From Kribbella sp. NBC_00382 (GTDB lineage: Bacteria > Actinomycetota > Actinomycetes > Propionibacteriales > Kribbellaceae), in assembly GCF_036067295.1 (NCBI RefSeq), contig NZ_CP107954.1, forward strand, positions 1-64,000: DNA of 64,000 bases, in the 5' to 3' direction. The stretch's first letter is position 1. Every line of letters begins with the position of its first letter. Under the pieces are notes generated by a model that was given only the letters and a program-made list of their open reading frames with translations, was not told where the DNA came from and did not search any database. The translations under genes and the position numbers were made by a program. Positions 39,934 through 49,390 of this stretch are shown in pieces.

Positions 39934-41042
39934 CAGATCTCCATCCCGAACTGGCGGCTGAACCGCACATCACCCTCGACCATGTCCCGCATGTCCTCGA
40001 CGCCGTTGCGGAACATCAACGTCCGCTCCAGCCCCATTCCGAACGCGAACCCGGAGTACCGGTCGGTGTCGATCCCGCAGGCCTGCAGCACGCGCGGGTT
40101 GACGACACCGCAGCCGCCCCACTCGATCCAGCCCTCGCTGCCACACGTCCGGCACGGGCGGTCGGGGTTGCCGACCGACTCGCCACGGCAGACGAAGCAC
40201 TTGAGGTCGACCTCGGCCGACGGCTCGGTGAACGGGAAGAAGTTCGGCCGCAGGCGCGCTTCCAGACCCTCGCCGAACATCGAGACGACGAAGTGGTCGA
40301 GGGTGCCCTTGAGGTGCGCGAGCGTGATGCCCTCGTCCACGACCAGGCCCTCGACCTGGTAGAAGACCGGCGTGTGCGTCGCGTCCAGCTCGTCGGTGCG
40401 GAACACCCGGCCGGGGCAGATCACGTAGATCGGCGGCTTCCGGGTGAGCATCGATCGCGCTTGGACGGGCGACGTGTGCGTACGCAGTACGGTGCCGGAA
40501 CCGGGCGGGTCGATGAAGAACGTGTCCTGCATCTGCCGCGCCGGGTGGTCGGGCTGGAAGTTCAGCGCGTCGAAGTTCAGCCACTCGGCCTCGACCTCGG
40601 GTCCCTCGGCGACGTCCCAGCCGAGCGCGGTGAACACGTCCGCGACCTGCTCCGAGATGAGGCTCAGCGGGTGCCGGGCGCCGAGCTCCGGGCTGTGCCA
40701 CGGCAGCGTCACGTCGACGCGCTCGGTGGCGAGCATCCGCTCCTCGTGCTCGGCCTCCAGTACGGCGAGCCTGGCGGCGAACGCGTCGTTGATCGCCTTC
40801 CGCGCCGACCCGATCCGCTGCCCGGCCTCCTTGCGCCCCTGCGGCGGCAGCGCCCCGATCTCCCGGTTGGCCAGCGCGATCGGCGACCGCTCTCCCAGAT
40901 GCGCGACCTTCGCCTCCTGCAACGCGCTCAGATCGCTCGCCTTGGCGAAGGCGTCCAGAGCCTCATCACGCGTCCGTTCGACCTCGTCGGCATGCAAAGG
41001 TGTGACCTCGACGGGGTCATAATTCTTGTTCGGACCGGACAT
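39933..41042 (-). CDS. pheS: Phenylalanyl-tRNA synthetase alpha subunit
   Basis: A 369-residue class II aminoacyl-tRNA synthetase chain. The N-terminal coiled coil (about 20-100) is followed by the catalytic core with motif 2 in [19 protein letters not shown], the FxxVEGLVVD segment and motif 3 in [12 protein letters not shown]. The Phe-specific region includes [12 protein letters not shown]. The ATG has GGGAAGAG upstream. No obvious attenuator or T-box was seen in the 300 bp upstream. Confidence 0.97.
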   Translation of the reverse strand: MSGPNKNYDPVEVTPLHADEVERTRDEALDAFAKASDLSALQEAKVAHLGERSPIALANREIGALPPQGRKEAGQRIGSARKAINDAFAARLAVLEAEHEERMLATERVDVTLPWHSPELGARHPLSLISEQVADVFTALGWDVAEGPEVEAEWLNFDALNFQPDHPARQMQDTFFIDPPGSGTVLRTHTSPVQARSMLTRKPPIYVICPGRVFRTDELDATHTPVFYQVEGLVVDEGITLAHLKGTLDHFVVSMFGEGLEARLRPNFFPFTEPSAEVDLKCFVCRGESVGNPDRPCRTCGSEGWIEWGGCGVVNPRVLQACGIDTDRYSGFAFGMGLERTLMFRNGVEDMRDMVEGDVRFSRQFGMEI

Positions 41043-41337
41043 GGCTCTCTTCCCGGGGTAGCTGATACCTGAAACTGCTCAAAGCAGTCTAGGAACCCCA
41101 GGCCCCAGACCGTGAATCGGTCGTCCACAACCCGTCCCCCACGCAGCCCCGCCACGCCCGCTCGTACCCCGCGTGCTGGTTCGACCGCTCCCGCCCAACC
41201 GGCGGTGAACGCTCCTCCGTTGCGCGAACGCGACCACAGTCCACCACCCAGGTCGGCAAGGTACTGGCGTTTCCCACCCGGGGCGCGGTCAATGGCGGTC
41301 AGGCGCGATCTGTTGCGCCGGGCGAGCGGCGAAACCG
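41043..41337. other. Gene-free stretch upstream of pheS
   Basis: About 300 bp with no ORF of convincing coding character on either strand. It presumably holds the pheS promoter. A gene-length reading on the plus strand (41112-41378) has the Arg/Ser/Pro-rich composition of a shadow frame. Confidence 0.5.
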
Positions 41338-41493
41338 TCAGAGCTGCCTCAGCGAGCCGTTGCCGAAGTCAGTCTTGATCTTGGAGCGGCAGGACTCGAT
41401 CCAGCCATCGACCCGGGTGCAGCCGGCCGTCCGGTTGTTCAAGGCCTGCCGCAGGATCGAGAAGGCCGCCCGAACTTCGCCCCGGATGCCCAT
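41338..41493 (-). pseudogene. Possible 3' gene remnant
   Basis: Over the last 51 codons of an open frame, third positions are almost all G or C, like the true genes around it. The peptide looks protein-like (FSILRQALNNR, VDGWIESCRSKIK). Farther upstream this bias is lost and no ribosome site is present. It may be the 3' end of a decayed gene or a short real ORF. No family was recognised. Confidence 0.3.
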
Positions 41494-42001
41494 GATCACC
41501 GCTCGACTTCCGGCGGTGAATGGTGGCCGACTCTGAGCGGTGGTCAGCTCTGAGCGCCAGCGCTCGGCGACCGCCATGCTCGTGCGGCGACGTCGGCACC
41601 ACCTCGAGTCCGCTACCGACGAGGAGCCGGGCGTTGTGAGGTTGTCGCGCGTGGGAGCCGCGGCCAAGCAGCAGCGGCTCACCTCGGTCAATTCCGCTGG
41701 CGTCTGCTGGGCGGGCGTTGCTGGGTTGTGGTTCGCCCGGTCGGTGTTGCTGGGCCGGTGTTTGCCGGCCTGGCGTCGACGGGATGTACCAACCGGTGCC
41801 AGGTGCCCGGGCTGCGGGGCCGGGCGGGCTGTGGGTGCTGGTGGGCTGTGGGTGCTGGCGGGCTGTGAGTGCTGGCGAGGCGCGGGTAGGCGGTCGGGAC
41901 GTGGGTCGGAGCGTCCAGCCGTTGGGCTGGGCGCTTGGTGTTGGGGGCGGCGGGGGCGCCGTGGCGGAGCTCGCTGCGTTCTACCCGAGCGTCGGGGCGG
42001 G
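41494..42001. other. Gene-poor stretch with a short tandem repeat
   Basis: Downstream of the HNH gene. Nothing coding is convincing. It contains three tandem copies of a 17-bp unit, GGCTGTGGGTGCTGGTG, at 41827-41843, 41844-41860 and 41861-41877, and is otherwise G-rich on the plus strand. Confidence 0.5.
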
Positions 42002-43483
42002 CTACGGGCCCGCGGAGGGGGTGCCGGTTTCGCCCCAGGGGTTGAGATTGGCGGCGTATTCGGGGGTTAGCCAGGACAGGCCAGCTGCTGCTGGGGACAT
42101 CGCCGAGGAGGCGGCTGGGGAGAAGGTCGTAGCGGCGTAGGGCGAGCGTGGGTGGTCGGGGTGGGGCGTAGTGCTGCCGGCGGGCCAGGCTGGTGCAGAT
42201 CCTGTCGAGGCGGCCGTGGTCGCCCACGATGCGGTAGCAGTCGAGGGGGCGGCGTCGTTGAGGTTGGTCATGTTCAGCGGGAGTTGGGTTAGCCAGGGGT
42301 TGGGGTTGGTCGGGGTGGGGATGGTCCAGTCGGGCCGGGTGATGTGGACGACGCCTGCGGTGATGGTGACCGACCAGTGGCCGGCGTGGACGGCGCGGTG
42401 GTGGGCGCCACACAGCAAGACCAGGTTGGTGATCGAGGTGGGGCCGCCGTCGACCCAATGCACAACATGATGAGCGTGGCAATGCGACGGTGGGGCTTTA
42501 CAGATGACGCAGCCTTTATCGCGGCGGTTCAAGGCCCGGCGGATGTAGCGGGTGACGAACCGGTACTCCATCCCCACATCCAACGGCTGAGAATCCGTAC
42601 CCAGAACGATCGGCAACACCGCCGCGTCGCAAGCGAGGAGCCGCACGGCGGAGGCGGAAATGTTGTCACCGAAAACGAGTTCGCCCACAGCTGCCGAGGT
42701 GAGTGCCTTCAGGTCGGTGAAGTCGATAGTGACGGTCAGATGCGGGACGCCAGGGATACCAGTCGTTGGGTCGGCGCCGGTGGCGATGTCCAGAATCGTG
42801 GTTAACGCGTCGGCCTGACGCTTCTCGTGGGAGCGCGGGTCGAGTTCACCGTCCACTGTGCGGTGGGGTTTGGCCAGGTCATGGATCGCGGTCTTGAACA
42901 GTTCCGCGTTCGCGCCGGCCAGGTAGCCACCGAACTTCACGCCATGGTCGGCAGGACGGATCCACAGCTTCTCGTTCTGATACGCCTCTTCCTCAGCCGG
43001 TTCTGGGCCGTCGGTGTCGAGGCGGTCCAGGACCTGACGGCCGAAATCACGCAAACCACTCGGCGTGACGTGGCGCGCGGCCTCGATCATCTGTTCCTCG
43101 GCGACCCGCAGCGCCTCCAACGGCACGGTCGAGGGCGCCTTCTCCAACGTGTTCACGATGACTCTCGCGTGATCCGAGGTCAGACCGGTCGGATCGTCGC
43201 CGGCCACGGCGAGGGCTGCGGTGACGGCTTCGTAGTTGGGGAGGTTCTTGAGGAATTTGAGGTCGCTACGAATGTCGGCGGGGTCGCGGCGGTGGCGTAG
43301 TTCGAGGAGTTCGATGGTGTTGCGGGCGTCGAGTTCCTTGGCCAGGCCGCGGGACTCGACCTCGCCGAGGAGCTCGAGGCGGTAGGAGCCAAGAGTGTTC
43401 AGGGCAGCTTCGACCGTGTCCAGAGTGACGATCACTTCGCTGTCGCTCTGGAGGTACGCGGGTCGTAGCTGCGAGATCTCCAT
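42002..43483 (-). CDS. DUF222 / HNH endonuclease (13E12 repeat family)
   Basis: A 493-residue protein. DUF222 occupies about residues 15-310, and an HNH nuclease motif follows: CVICKAPPSHCHAHHVVHW (325-343), with a Cys pair, the HH catalytic step, and NLVLLCGAHHRAVH (353-366). The C-terminal 100 residues are Pro/Ser-rich. The family is abundant and repetitive in mycobacteria and other actinobacteria, and its function is unproven; mobile-element-like spread has been suggested. The ATG at 43483 (MEISQLRP) is preferred over 43507. It lies between the rRNA methyltransferase and pheS, genes usually adjacent. Confidence 0.88.
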   Translation of the reverse strand: MEISQLRPAYLQSDSEVIVTLDTVEAALNTLGSYRLELLGEVESRGLAKELDARNTIELLELRHRRDPADIRSDLKFLKNLPNYEAVTAALAVAGDDPTGLTSDHARVIVNTLEKAPSTVPLEALRVAEEQMIEAARHVTPSGLRDFGRQVLDRLDTDGPEPAEEEAYQNEKLWIRPADHGVKFGGYLAGANAELFKTAIHDLAKPHRTVDGELDPRSHEKRQADALTTILDIATGADPTTGIPGVPHLTVTIDFTDLKALTSAAVGELVFGDNISASAVRLLACDAAVLPIVLGTDSQPLDVGMEYRFVTRYIRRALNRRDKGCVICKAPPSHCHAHHVVHWVDGGPTSITNLVLLCGAHHRAVHAGHWSVTITAGVVHITRPDWTIPTPTNPNPWLTQLPLNMTNLNDAAPSTATASWATTAASTGSAPAWPAGSTTPHPDHPRSPYAATTFSPAASSAMSPAAAGLSWLTPEYAANLNPWGETGTPSAGP

Positions 43484-43507
43484 GGACACAACCCTAGACA
43501 CCGCCAC

Positions 43508-44029
43508 CGACAGTTTCCGAAGCCGGGAACCCCTTGTTTGTAAGGGATTCGTGAATGGCCGGATTCGGTCAGGTTGTCCACAGGGGAGGGAGATCTGTGG
43601 ATGAAGGGAGGGGCGTAGGGATCTGCCCCGAGGTGCAACTGAGCTGCCCGGGAAATGGCCTGCTCTGGAGGGCCGGTCCTCTGCAGGGCGGTGGGCATGA
43701 CGGGAGGAAGGCGGCGACCTAACCGACTGAGCGATCCCACTCGGTCAGTTCGCCGAAGCTGGTCGTGCGCAGCCTCGTCAAGCAGCGCGGCGGAAGGACG
43801 CACCCTCGGGTGGGTGGGGTATTACGTGGGCGGCCGAACCAGGGGCCCCTCTCTGCAGGGCAAGGCCTCTGGGGCGAAAGTCTTGTCCTAGCCGGCCGTT
43901 ACGGGCGACGGGCGGGTATGCGCTGCCCCTCGGCCGGGACAAGGGGCCGAGGGGCGAGCTCATTGGTTGATCGCGCTAGAGGTGGTCGGGCGCAATGTTG
44001 TCGGGCAGCGCAACGGAGGGGTGTGGGGG
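43508..44029. other. Gene-free stretch upstream of the HNH gene
   Basis: About 520 bp without a convincing gene. The minus strand carries a GGCCCCTGGTTCGGCC block near 43830-43850 that resembles GGCCCTTGGTTCGGCC at the 3' end of the gene ending at 44030, possibly a degraded duplicate. Confidence 0.4.
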
Positions 44030-44749
44030 TTATTCGAGCAGGCCGAACCAAGGGCCTTTGGCCATTTCGGTTTCGATTACTTGTCTGTCGCCGGGGTTGG
44101 CTACCAGGGCTGTCAGTTCGATGGCGCGGGTCCGCTCGAGGCGGGCGGCGGGTAGGGAGCCTGTGGCGGCTAGGGCTCGGGATAGGGCTTCTCGGGCGAA
44201 AGGCTCGTCCCAGTCGGACATCTGGTCGGGGTGGGTGAGGACCAGGTCCAGGCAGCGTTGGGCGTGGTGGAGGCCGAGAGGGCCGCGGCCGATTCGGAGG
44301 GCTGCTCGGGCTATCAACTGTTCGCCGCGGGCGTGGTTTGCCTCGTTGCCGGCTTCTAGCCAGTGGAGGCAAGCCGCGTAGGCGCCGTAGAGGAGTCGTT
44401 CCTGGTCGGCCAGCGGGCTGGTTTCGTCGATCTGGTCCATCAGGTCCCAGGTCTCGTTGTTGAGTTCGACGCCGAAGTAGCGGTGGAGTTCGCGGCCTTC
44501 TACGAGCTCGGTGGCGACCTTCTCCATCAGTTCGGGCCAGCTGGGCAGGCCGTGTTCGCGGGCGATCGTGAGTTGGGCGTCGCGCAGGGTGAAAGCAAGA
44601 GGGTCGACCGCGTTTCCCCGGTACTCCGGGTGGTGTGCCCGGACTCGCTCGATCGCGTCCGGGCGGGCCTTGGCGACGGCCTTGCGGAGGTCCTTGGCAC
44701 GGGTGCGGAGCTGGCTGAGGCTCGCCTTGGCGGGTAGTTCGGTGGTCAT
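44030..44749 (-). CDS. Helical-repeat protein with ankyrin-family N-terminal motif
   Basis: A 239-residue cytoplasmic protein. Residues 1-80 contain LSQLRTRAKDLRKAVAK and FTLRDAQLTIAREHGLPSWP, a segment common at the N-terminus of actinobacterial ankyrin-repeat proteins. The rest is helical and Ala/Leu-rich, and looks like TPR-type pairs rather than ankyrin repeats. The function is unknown. The ATG at 44749 has GGAAGGA 8 nt upstream; the longer reading to 44842 is not supported. Confidence 0.6.
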   Translation of the reverse strand: MTTELPAKASLSQLRTRAKDLRKAVAKARPDAIERVRAHHPEYRGNAVDPLAFTLRDAQLTIAREHGLPSWPELMEKVATELVEGRELHRYFGVELNNETWDLMDQIDETSPLADQERLLYGAYAACLHWLEAGNEANHARGEQLIARAALRIGRGPLGLHHAQRCLDLVLTHPDQMSDWDEPFAREALSRALAATGSLPAARLERTRAIELTALVANPGDRQVIETEMAKGPWFGLLE

Positions 44750-44886
44750 CGACTGATCCTTCCGGGCAGCCCGCTCCGCTGAACCAGGCCGTCCCGAAGG
44801 GTTCGTCGGCCATCGCTCACAAATCGAAGAACCCAGGTGCACTCGGTGCTTGCCGCGGAGAAGAGGCGCCCTGGCGCGCGCTGCGC

Positions 44887-46401
44887 CTACGCTGACACGG
44901 CCCGCTCACTCTCGTCAATCTCGGCTTCAGCAGAAGGCCGGCGCGGCAGCACCAGGAATGCCACCACAGCACCACCAAGTGCACCGGCCAGACCGACTGT
45001 CATCGCGATCGACATCGCATCGGTGAAGGCGGCCCGTGCGACCTCGGAGAACTGCGGGCCGAGGGCAAGCGTCGAAGCGATCGAGTCGCGCCCAGCCAGA
45101 GGTACGGAGTCCGGCAGCGCAGCCGTATAGGCAGCGGCAAGCACACTCCCCAGTACGGCGACCGACAGCGCCGCGCCCGTCTGCTGCACGGTGTCGTTCA
45201 TCGCCGACCCGACCCCGCGATGCTCAGCCGGTACCGCCTGCATGAGCAACGTGTACGCCGCTGGCCCGGCCAGCCCGCCGCCGACTCCCATCACCAGCAG
45301 GCCGGCGATCAACAGCCCGTACCCCGATGACGCGGACACCTGCGACAGGATCCCGAAGCTCACCGCGATGACGGTCAGCCCGACCACGATCAGCGTCCGA
45401 TCGGCCAGCTTCTTGCCCAGCGTGGCGCCGAGACCGTTGAAGACCGTCGCGGCCACGGCGTACGGGATCAGCGCCAGGCCGGCCTTCAGGGGGCTGTACC
45501 CGAGTACGAACTGCAAGTACTGCGTCAACGCCAGCAGCAACCCACCCGCCGTGAACGACAGCAGCACGATCGACAAGCTCGTCCCACTGAAATTGCGATC
45601 CCGGAAGAGCCCCAGCGGCACCATCGGATGCGCGCTCCTCTTCTCCCACAAGGCAAAACCGGCCAGCGCCAAGACCCCGACCCCAAGTCCACCAAGCACC
45701 CGAGCCGACCCCAACCCGTCCGCAGGGATCGAGATGATCGCCCAGACGACAGCGCCCATGCCGATGATCGAGAGCACGGCGCCGACCGGATCGACAGCCC
45801 GCGCCGGACCGCGCGACTCGGGGATGAACGCGAGCGTCCCCACGAGAGCGACCATGGCGATCGGCACGTTCAGCCAGAAGATCGAACCCCACCAGAAGTG
45901 GTTCAGCAGCACCCCGCCGACCGTCGGCCCGACCACGACGCCGAGCATCGCGACCGCCGACCAACCGGCCATTGCCTTGCGCTGCTCTTCCGGCGGGAAC
46001 ACGGTGAACAGCAGCGACAGCGTGCTCGGCATCAGCAACGACCCACCGACGCCCATCAGCCCGCGGCAGGCGATCAGCTGCCAAGGGCTGGCGGCCAGAG
46101 TCGCGAGCAGCGACGCCGCGCCGAAGAGCACCAGCCCGAGCAGCAGCATCTTCCGCCGGCCGAACCGGTCAGACAGGCTGCCCGCCGTCAGCAGCAGCCC
46201 GGCGAAAGCCAGGATGTAGGCGTCGATCACCCATTGGATGTCCGCCGGAGTCGCGCCCAGATCGCGCATCAGCGACGGGATCGCCAGGTTGAGCACGGTG
46301 TTGTCGACCACCAGAACCAGCAGGCTCAGGCAGAGAATCAGCAGGATCCACCAGCGACGCGGGTGTCCTGTAGCGGTTGACTCGAACGCTGTACTAGTCA
46401 C
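44887..46401 (-). CDS. DHA2-family MFS drug exporter (EmrB/QacA type)
   Basis: About 504 residues with 14 predicted membrane helices. It shows helix 1 with LVVDNTVLNLAIPSL (motif D1), LTAGSLSDRFGRRKMLLLG (motif A, about 75-93) and GVVVGPTVGGVLL (motif C, antiporter signature). It would export drugs or metabolites by proton antiport. The GTG at 46401 lies 7 nt after a TACAGT -10 candidate, which suggests a leaderless mRNA; a GTG at 46407 is the alternative. It is divergent from the TetR gene at 46457 and shares an iteron-bearing operator with it. Confidence 0.9.
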   Translation of the reverse strand: MTSTAFESTATGHPRRWWILLILCLSLLVLVVDNTVLNLAIPSLMRDLGATPADIQWVIDAYILAFAGLLLTAGSLSDRFGRRKMLLLGLVLFGAASLLATLAASPWQLIACRGLMGVGGSLLMPSTLSLLFTVFPPEEQRKAMAGWSAVAMLGVVVGPTVGGVLLNHFWWGSIFWLNVPIAMVALVGTLAFIPESRGPARAVDPVGAVLSIIGMGAVVWAIISIPADGLGSARVLGGLGVGVLALAGFALWEKRSAHPMVPLGLFRDRNFSGTSLSIVLLSFTAGGLLLALTQYLQFVLGYSPLKAGLALIPYAVAATVFNGLGATLGKKLADRTLIVVGLTVIAVSFGILSQVSASSGYGLLIAGLLVMGVGGGLAGPAAYTLLMQAVPAEHRGVGSAMNDTVQQTGAALSVAVLGSVLAAAYTAALPDSVPLAGRDSIASTLALGPQFSEVARAAFTDAMSIAMTVGLAGALGGAVVAFLVLPRRPSAEAEIDESERAVSA

Positions 46402-46434
46402 TCGCACACTGTACGACAGACTCGTACACCGTAC
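46381..46434. promoter_or_regulatory. Three-iteron operator between MFS and tetR genes
   Basis: The pattern CTCGnACnCnGTAC occurs at 46381-46394, 46401-46414 and 46421-46434, with exact 20-bp spacing (two helical turns). The copies read CTCGAACGCTGTAC, CTCGCACACTGTAC and CTCGTACACCGTAC. They cover the MFS start and promoter. The neighbouring TetR protein is the likely ligand. Confidence 0.65.
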
Positions 46435-46456
46435 CAGCGAAGGCTAGGATCAACCC

Positions 46457-47017
46457 ATGGACTCGATCTGGACCCGCGAACGGCCGGCACCGGCGCGCGA
46501 GACGCTCAGCCGGACGCAGATCGTCCAAGCGGCGATCGAGCTCCTGGACACCGAAGGCCTGACCGGCCTGAGCATGCGCAAGCTCGCGGCCAGACTCGAC
46601 TCCGGCGCGACCAGCCTCTACTGGCACGTCCAGACCAAGGACGACCTGATCGAACTGGTCATCGACGAGGTCTACGGCGAGGTCGACATGCCGGAGCCCG
46701 AGCTGGCCGGCTGGCGGCCCGGCGCGATCCTGTTCGCCCACAGTCTCCGGGCGGCGATCATGCGGCACACGTGGTTGCCGGAGGTCATCTACACCCGGCC
46801 GAGCCTCGGGCCGAAGGCGATGTCACTCGGCTCGCGCGGACGCGTGCTGTTCGGCGCCGCCGGGTTCGCCGACCGTGAGGTCGACTATGCGATGGGCGCG
46901 GTGATGTCGTATGTGATCGGCGCGGCCCGCCGGGCCGGCGACATGATGCAGAACGAAGCCTTCGCCTTCGGCCTCGACAGCCTGCTCGACGGCCTCAACG
47001 CCCGCCTCGGCAAGTGA
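46457..47017 (+). CDS. TetR-family regulator of the MFS exporter
   Basis: A 186-residue regulator. The helix-turn-helix lies at about 18-64 (LSRTQIVQAAIELLDTEGLTGLSMRKLAARLDSGATSLYWHVQTKDDL), and the C-terminal ligand domain is short. TAGGAT lies 6 nt before the ATG, so a leaderless transcript is possible; AGGA could also serve as a ribosome site. Divergence from the exporter suggests a classic repressor-exporter pair. It is convergent with the rRNA methyltransferase gene. Confidence 0.9.
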   Translation: MDSIWTRERPAPARETLSRTQIVQAAIELLDTEGLTGLSMRKLAARLDSGATSLYWHVQTKDDLIELVIDEVYGEVDMPEPELAGWRPGAILFAHSLRAAIMRHTWLPEVIYTRPSLGPKAMSLGSRGRVLFGAAGFADREVDYAMGAVMSYVIGAARRAGDMMQNEAFAFGLDSLLDGLNARLGK

Positions 47018-47018
47018 T

Positions 47019-47837
47019 TCAGTCCGTACGCCGCTGAGCCCGCGCCGACGCATAGAGGCAGACCGCCGCCGCTGTCGCCAGATTGAGTGACTCGGCGCGA
47101 CCGTAGATCGGGACCTTCACCGAGCGGTCGACGATTGCGTCGAAGCCGTCAGGCAGCCCATGCGCCTCGTTGCCGAACAGCCAGACCGACGGCTTGGCGA
47201 GCGTGCCGTCGTCGATGCAGTCGTCGAGGTCGGAGGAGCCGTAACCGTCAGCGGCAAGGACCTGCAGACCCTGTTCCCGCCAGGACTTGGCGGCGGTGAC
47301 GATATCGGCCTCGACCGTGATCGGCAGGTGGAAGAGGCTGCCGACGCTGGCGCGGACGGCCTTGGGGTTGTGTGGGTCGACCGACTCGGCCGACAGTACG
47401 ACGGCATCCGCGCCGGCCGCGTCCGCAGTACGGATCAGGGTGCCGACGTTGCCGGGGTCGCGGACCTGGACGCCGACGGCAACGAGCCGAGCTGTCGGCA
47501 GTACGGCATCAGCCAGCGGTACGTCGACCAGCTGGCAGACCGCGACGACGCCTTGCGACGTGACCGTCTCGCTCAAGGCCTCGATCGCGGCGCGGTTCAC
47601 GTCGTACCAGGGCACCTCGGCGATGTGCGCGAGATCGCGCAGGTCGCGGTGCCGGGTGGCGACGTCGGGCTCGGCGTAGACCTCGACCACCAGCTCGCGG
47701 TGTTCGAGGGCCTCGCGGACGGCCTGTGGTCCCTCGGCCAGGAAGCGCCCGGACTTGCGCCGGAACGCACGAGTGGCGAGCCTGCGGGCCTGCTTGATCC
47801 GCACGGATTGCGCGGTCAGCAGACCTGGGCTCGCCAC
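47019..47837 (-). CDS. TrmH/SpoU-family RNA 2'-O-methyltransferase
   Basis: A 272-residue SPOUT enzyme. The N-terminal substrate-binding domain (about 8-100: RRKSGRFLAEGPQAVREAL) is followed by the knotted SpoU domain with motif 1 QVRDPGNVGTLIRTADAAGAD, motif 2 PSVWLFGNEAHGLP and motif 3 VPIYGRAESLNLATAAAVCLY. It probably methylates 23S rRNA or tRNA (RlmB/TsnR-like). The GTG at 47837 begins the family homology, and longer readings overlap rplT. It follows rplT by 29 bp, the usual actinobacterial order. Confidence 0.92.
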   Translation of the reverse strand: MASPGLLTAQSVRIKQARRLATRAFRRKSGRFLAEGPQAVREALEHRELVVEVYAEPDVATRHRDLRDLAHIAEVPWYDVNRAAIEALSETVTSQGVVAVCQLVDVPLADAVLPTARLVAVGVQVRDPGNVGTLIRTADAAGADAVVLSAESVDPHNPKAVRASVGSLFHLPITVEADIVTAAKSWREQGLQVLAADGYGSSDLDDCIDDGTLAKPSVWLFGNEAHGLPDGFDAIVDRSVKVPIYGRAESLNLATAAAVCLYASARAQRRTD

Positions 47838-47866
47838 TCGGGGTGCTATCGGAGAGATGCTGCGGC

Positions 47867-48256
47867 TCAGGCCGCGGCGTCGCTCTTGGCGTTGACATCG
47901 GCCGGCAGGGCCGCCTTCGCCAGCGCGACCAGCGCCGAGAACGCCGGAGCGTCGTTGACGGCCAGGTCGGCGAGGATCTTGCGGTCGACCTCGATCTCGG
48001 CCAGGCGAAGACCCTGGATGAGACGGTTGTAGGTCAGGCCTTCGGCGCGGGCCGCGGCGTTGATCCGCTGGATCCACAGCTTGCGGAAGTCGCCCTTGCG
48101 CGCCTTGCGGTCCCGGTAGGCGTAGACGAGCGAGTGGGTGACCTGCTCCTTGGCCTTGCGGTACAGCCGCGAGCGCTGGCCGCGGTAACCGCTGGCCTGC
48201 TCGAGGACGACGCGGCGCTTCTTGTGGGCGTTGACTGCCCGCTTCACGCGTGCCAT
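47867..48256 (-). CDS. rplT: 50S ribosomal protein L20
   Basis: A 129-residue L20, beginning [20 protein letters not shown] and containing [17 protein letters not shown], basic and highly conserved. L20 binds 23S rRNA early in assembly. It is third in infC-rpmI-rplT, 71 bp after rpmI. The C-terminal dozen residues are an Ala-rich extension. Confidence 0.98.
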   Translation of the reverse strand: MARVKRAVNAHKKRRVVLEQASGYRGQRSRLYRKAKEQVTHSLVYAYRDRKARKGDFRKLWIQRINAAARAEGLTYNRLIQGLRLAEIEVDRKILADLAVNDAPAFSALVALAKAALPADVNAKSDAAA

Positions 48257-48327
48257 GAGGTGTTACTCCTTGTATCTGCGCCGAGAAGGTGGTCCACCCG
48301 GCGGGGGTGTTCGGGGTGGGAAGGACT

Positions 48328-48522
48328 TCAGATGCCGAGAAGCTTCTTGGCCTTCTTGACGTGCGAGGAAGCGACCTCAACGGTGCCCGACAGGCGACGC
48401 TTGCGCTTGGTCGACTTCGCCTCGGCGAGGTGACGCTTGCCGGTCTGCTCGCGACGCAGCTTGCCCGAACCGGTCACCCGGACGCGCTTCTTCATCCCCG
48501 AGTGGGTCTTCATCTTCGGCAT
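48328..48522 (-). CDS. rpmI: 50S ribosomal protein L35
   Basis: A 64-residue L35: MPKMKTHSGMKKRVRVTGSG at the start, basic throughout, ending KKAKKLLGI. It lies between infC and rplT with about 70-bp gaps on both sides. Confidence 0.98.
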   Translation of the reverse strand: MPKMKTHSGMKKRVRVTGSGKLRREQTGKRHLAEAKSTKRKRRLSGTVEVASSHVKKAKKLLGI

Positions 48523-48594
48523 GGCTATGTACTCCTGGTTTTCTTCGTTGACTCGATCGGGTGATGGCTCCGGCCTCGCGACCGGAGCGTCACG

Positions 48595-49284
48595 TCACTC
48601 CGGGTCGAGGTTGTCTGCCGGACCCTTCGGCTTCTTGGTGGCGCCGGCGGCCTGCTCGGCCTCGTACTGCTTCAGCTGCGCAGCACGCTCCTGGCGCTCC
48701 GCCTCTTGCTCGGCCTCGTGCTCGGCGAGCTTCTTGGCCTTCTCGGCCTCGACGTCGACGCGCGCCTCGGACTTCTTCTTGTGCGGTCCGAGCACCATGA
48801 TCATGTTCCGGCCGTCCTGACGCGGCGAGGACTCGACGAAGCCGAGCTCGCTGACATCTTCGGCCAGCCGCTGCAGCAGCCGGAACCCCAGCTCGGGGCG
48901 GGACTGCTCACGACCGCGGAACATGATGGTGATCTTGACCTTGTCACCGGCACGGAGGAAGCGGACGACGTGACCCTTCTTGGTCTCGTAGTCGTGCGGG
49001 TCGATCTTCGGCCGCAGCTTCATCTCTTTGATGACGGTGTTGGTCTGGTTCCGGCGAGACTCCCGCGCCTTCTGCGCGGTCTCGTACTTGTACTTGCCGA
49101 AATCCATCAGCTTGCAGACCGGCGGGCGTGCCGTGGCCGCAACCTCGACCAGGTCGAGATCGGCTTCCTGTGCCAACCGAAGTGCGTCCTCGATCCGGAC
49201 GATGCCTACCTGCTCACCGTTCGGTCCGACCAGGCGCACCTCAGGAACGCGGATGCGCTCGTTGACGCGCAGTTCAATGGTGAT
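48595..49284 (-). CDS. infC: Translation initiation factor IF-3
   Basis: A 229-residue IF-3. The N-domain (about 5-75: [24 protein letters not shown]), a linker with [11 protein letters not shown], and a C-domain with [17 protein letters not shown]. An Ala/Glu-rich tail of about 45 residues follows. No ATG, GTG or TTG start gives the conserved N-terminus. Homology requires a rare start, ATC at 49284 (giving [10 protein letters not shown]) or ATT at 49278, with AGGAGG just upstream. Rare starts in infC are known to allow autocontrol by IF-3. A terminator-like hairpin and a second stem lie in the leader. Confidence 0.93.
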   Translation of the reverse strand: MTIELRVNERIRVPEVRLVGPNGEQVGIVRIEDALRLAQEADLDLVEVAATARPPVCKLMDFGKYKYETAQKARESRRNQTNTVIKEMKLRPKIDPHDYETKKGHVVRFLRAGDKVKITIMFRGREQSRPELGFRLLQRLAEDVSELGFVESSPRQDGRNMIMVLGPHKKKSEARVDVEAEKAKKLAEHEAEQEAERQERAAQLKQYEAEQAAGATKKPKGPADNLDPE

Positions 49285-49360
49285 GGGTCCTCCTGGGTTG
49301 TTCGTTTACTGGGTACCACCTTGAGTCCGCACCGGGGCCGGTCGGTCGTCGTAGAACGAC

Positions 49361-49390
49361 AAAAGGCCCTCGTGCGTCCACACGAAGGCC
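49361..49390 (-). promoter_or_regulatory. infC leader attenuator hairpin
   Basis: On the minus strand GGCCTTCGTG and CACGAGGGCC pair over 10 bp (one G-U) around a 6-nt loop, followed by TTTTGTCGTT. This is a strong intrinsic terminator shape about 80 nt before the infC start. Just upstream a second stem, ACGGCTC / GAGCCGT (49405-49411 and 49435-49441), is present. Together they suggest control by premature termination. Confidence 0.65.

Noticed and set aside
41827-41877. Possible CRISPR array
   Set aside because: Three head-to-tail 17-bp copies without spacers; a minisatellite, and no cas genes are present.
41540-42140. Plus-strand ORFs with Trp/Gly/Cys-rich repeats near 41800
   Set aside because: The pattern comes from a 17-bp tandem DNA repeat; there are no start signals or known motifs.
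42002-43507. HNH gene as part of an intron or homing element in pheS or the rRNA methyltransferase
   Set aside because: Both flanking genes are intact and the protein is a DUF222/13E12 type, which is not an intron-homing endonuclease.
43655-44238. Plus-strand ORFs between the HNH gene and the helical-repeat gene
   Set aside because: Gly/Arg-rich composition without coding bias, partly antisense to the gene at 44030.
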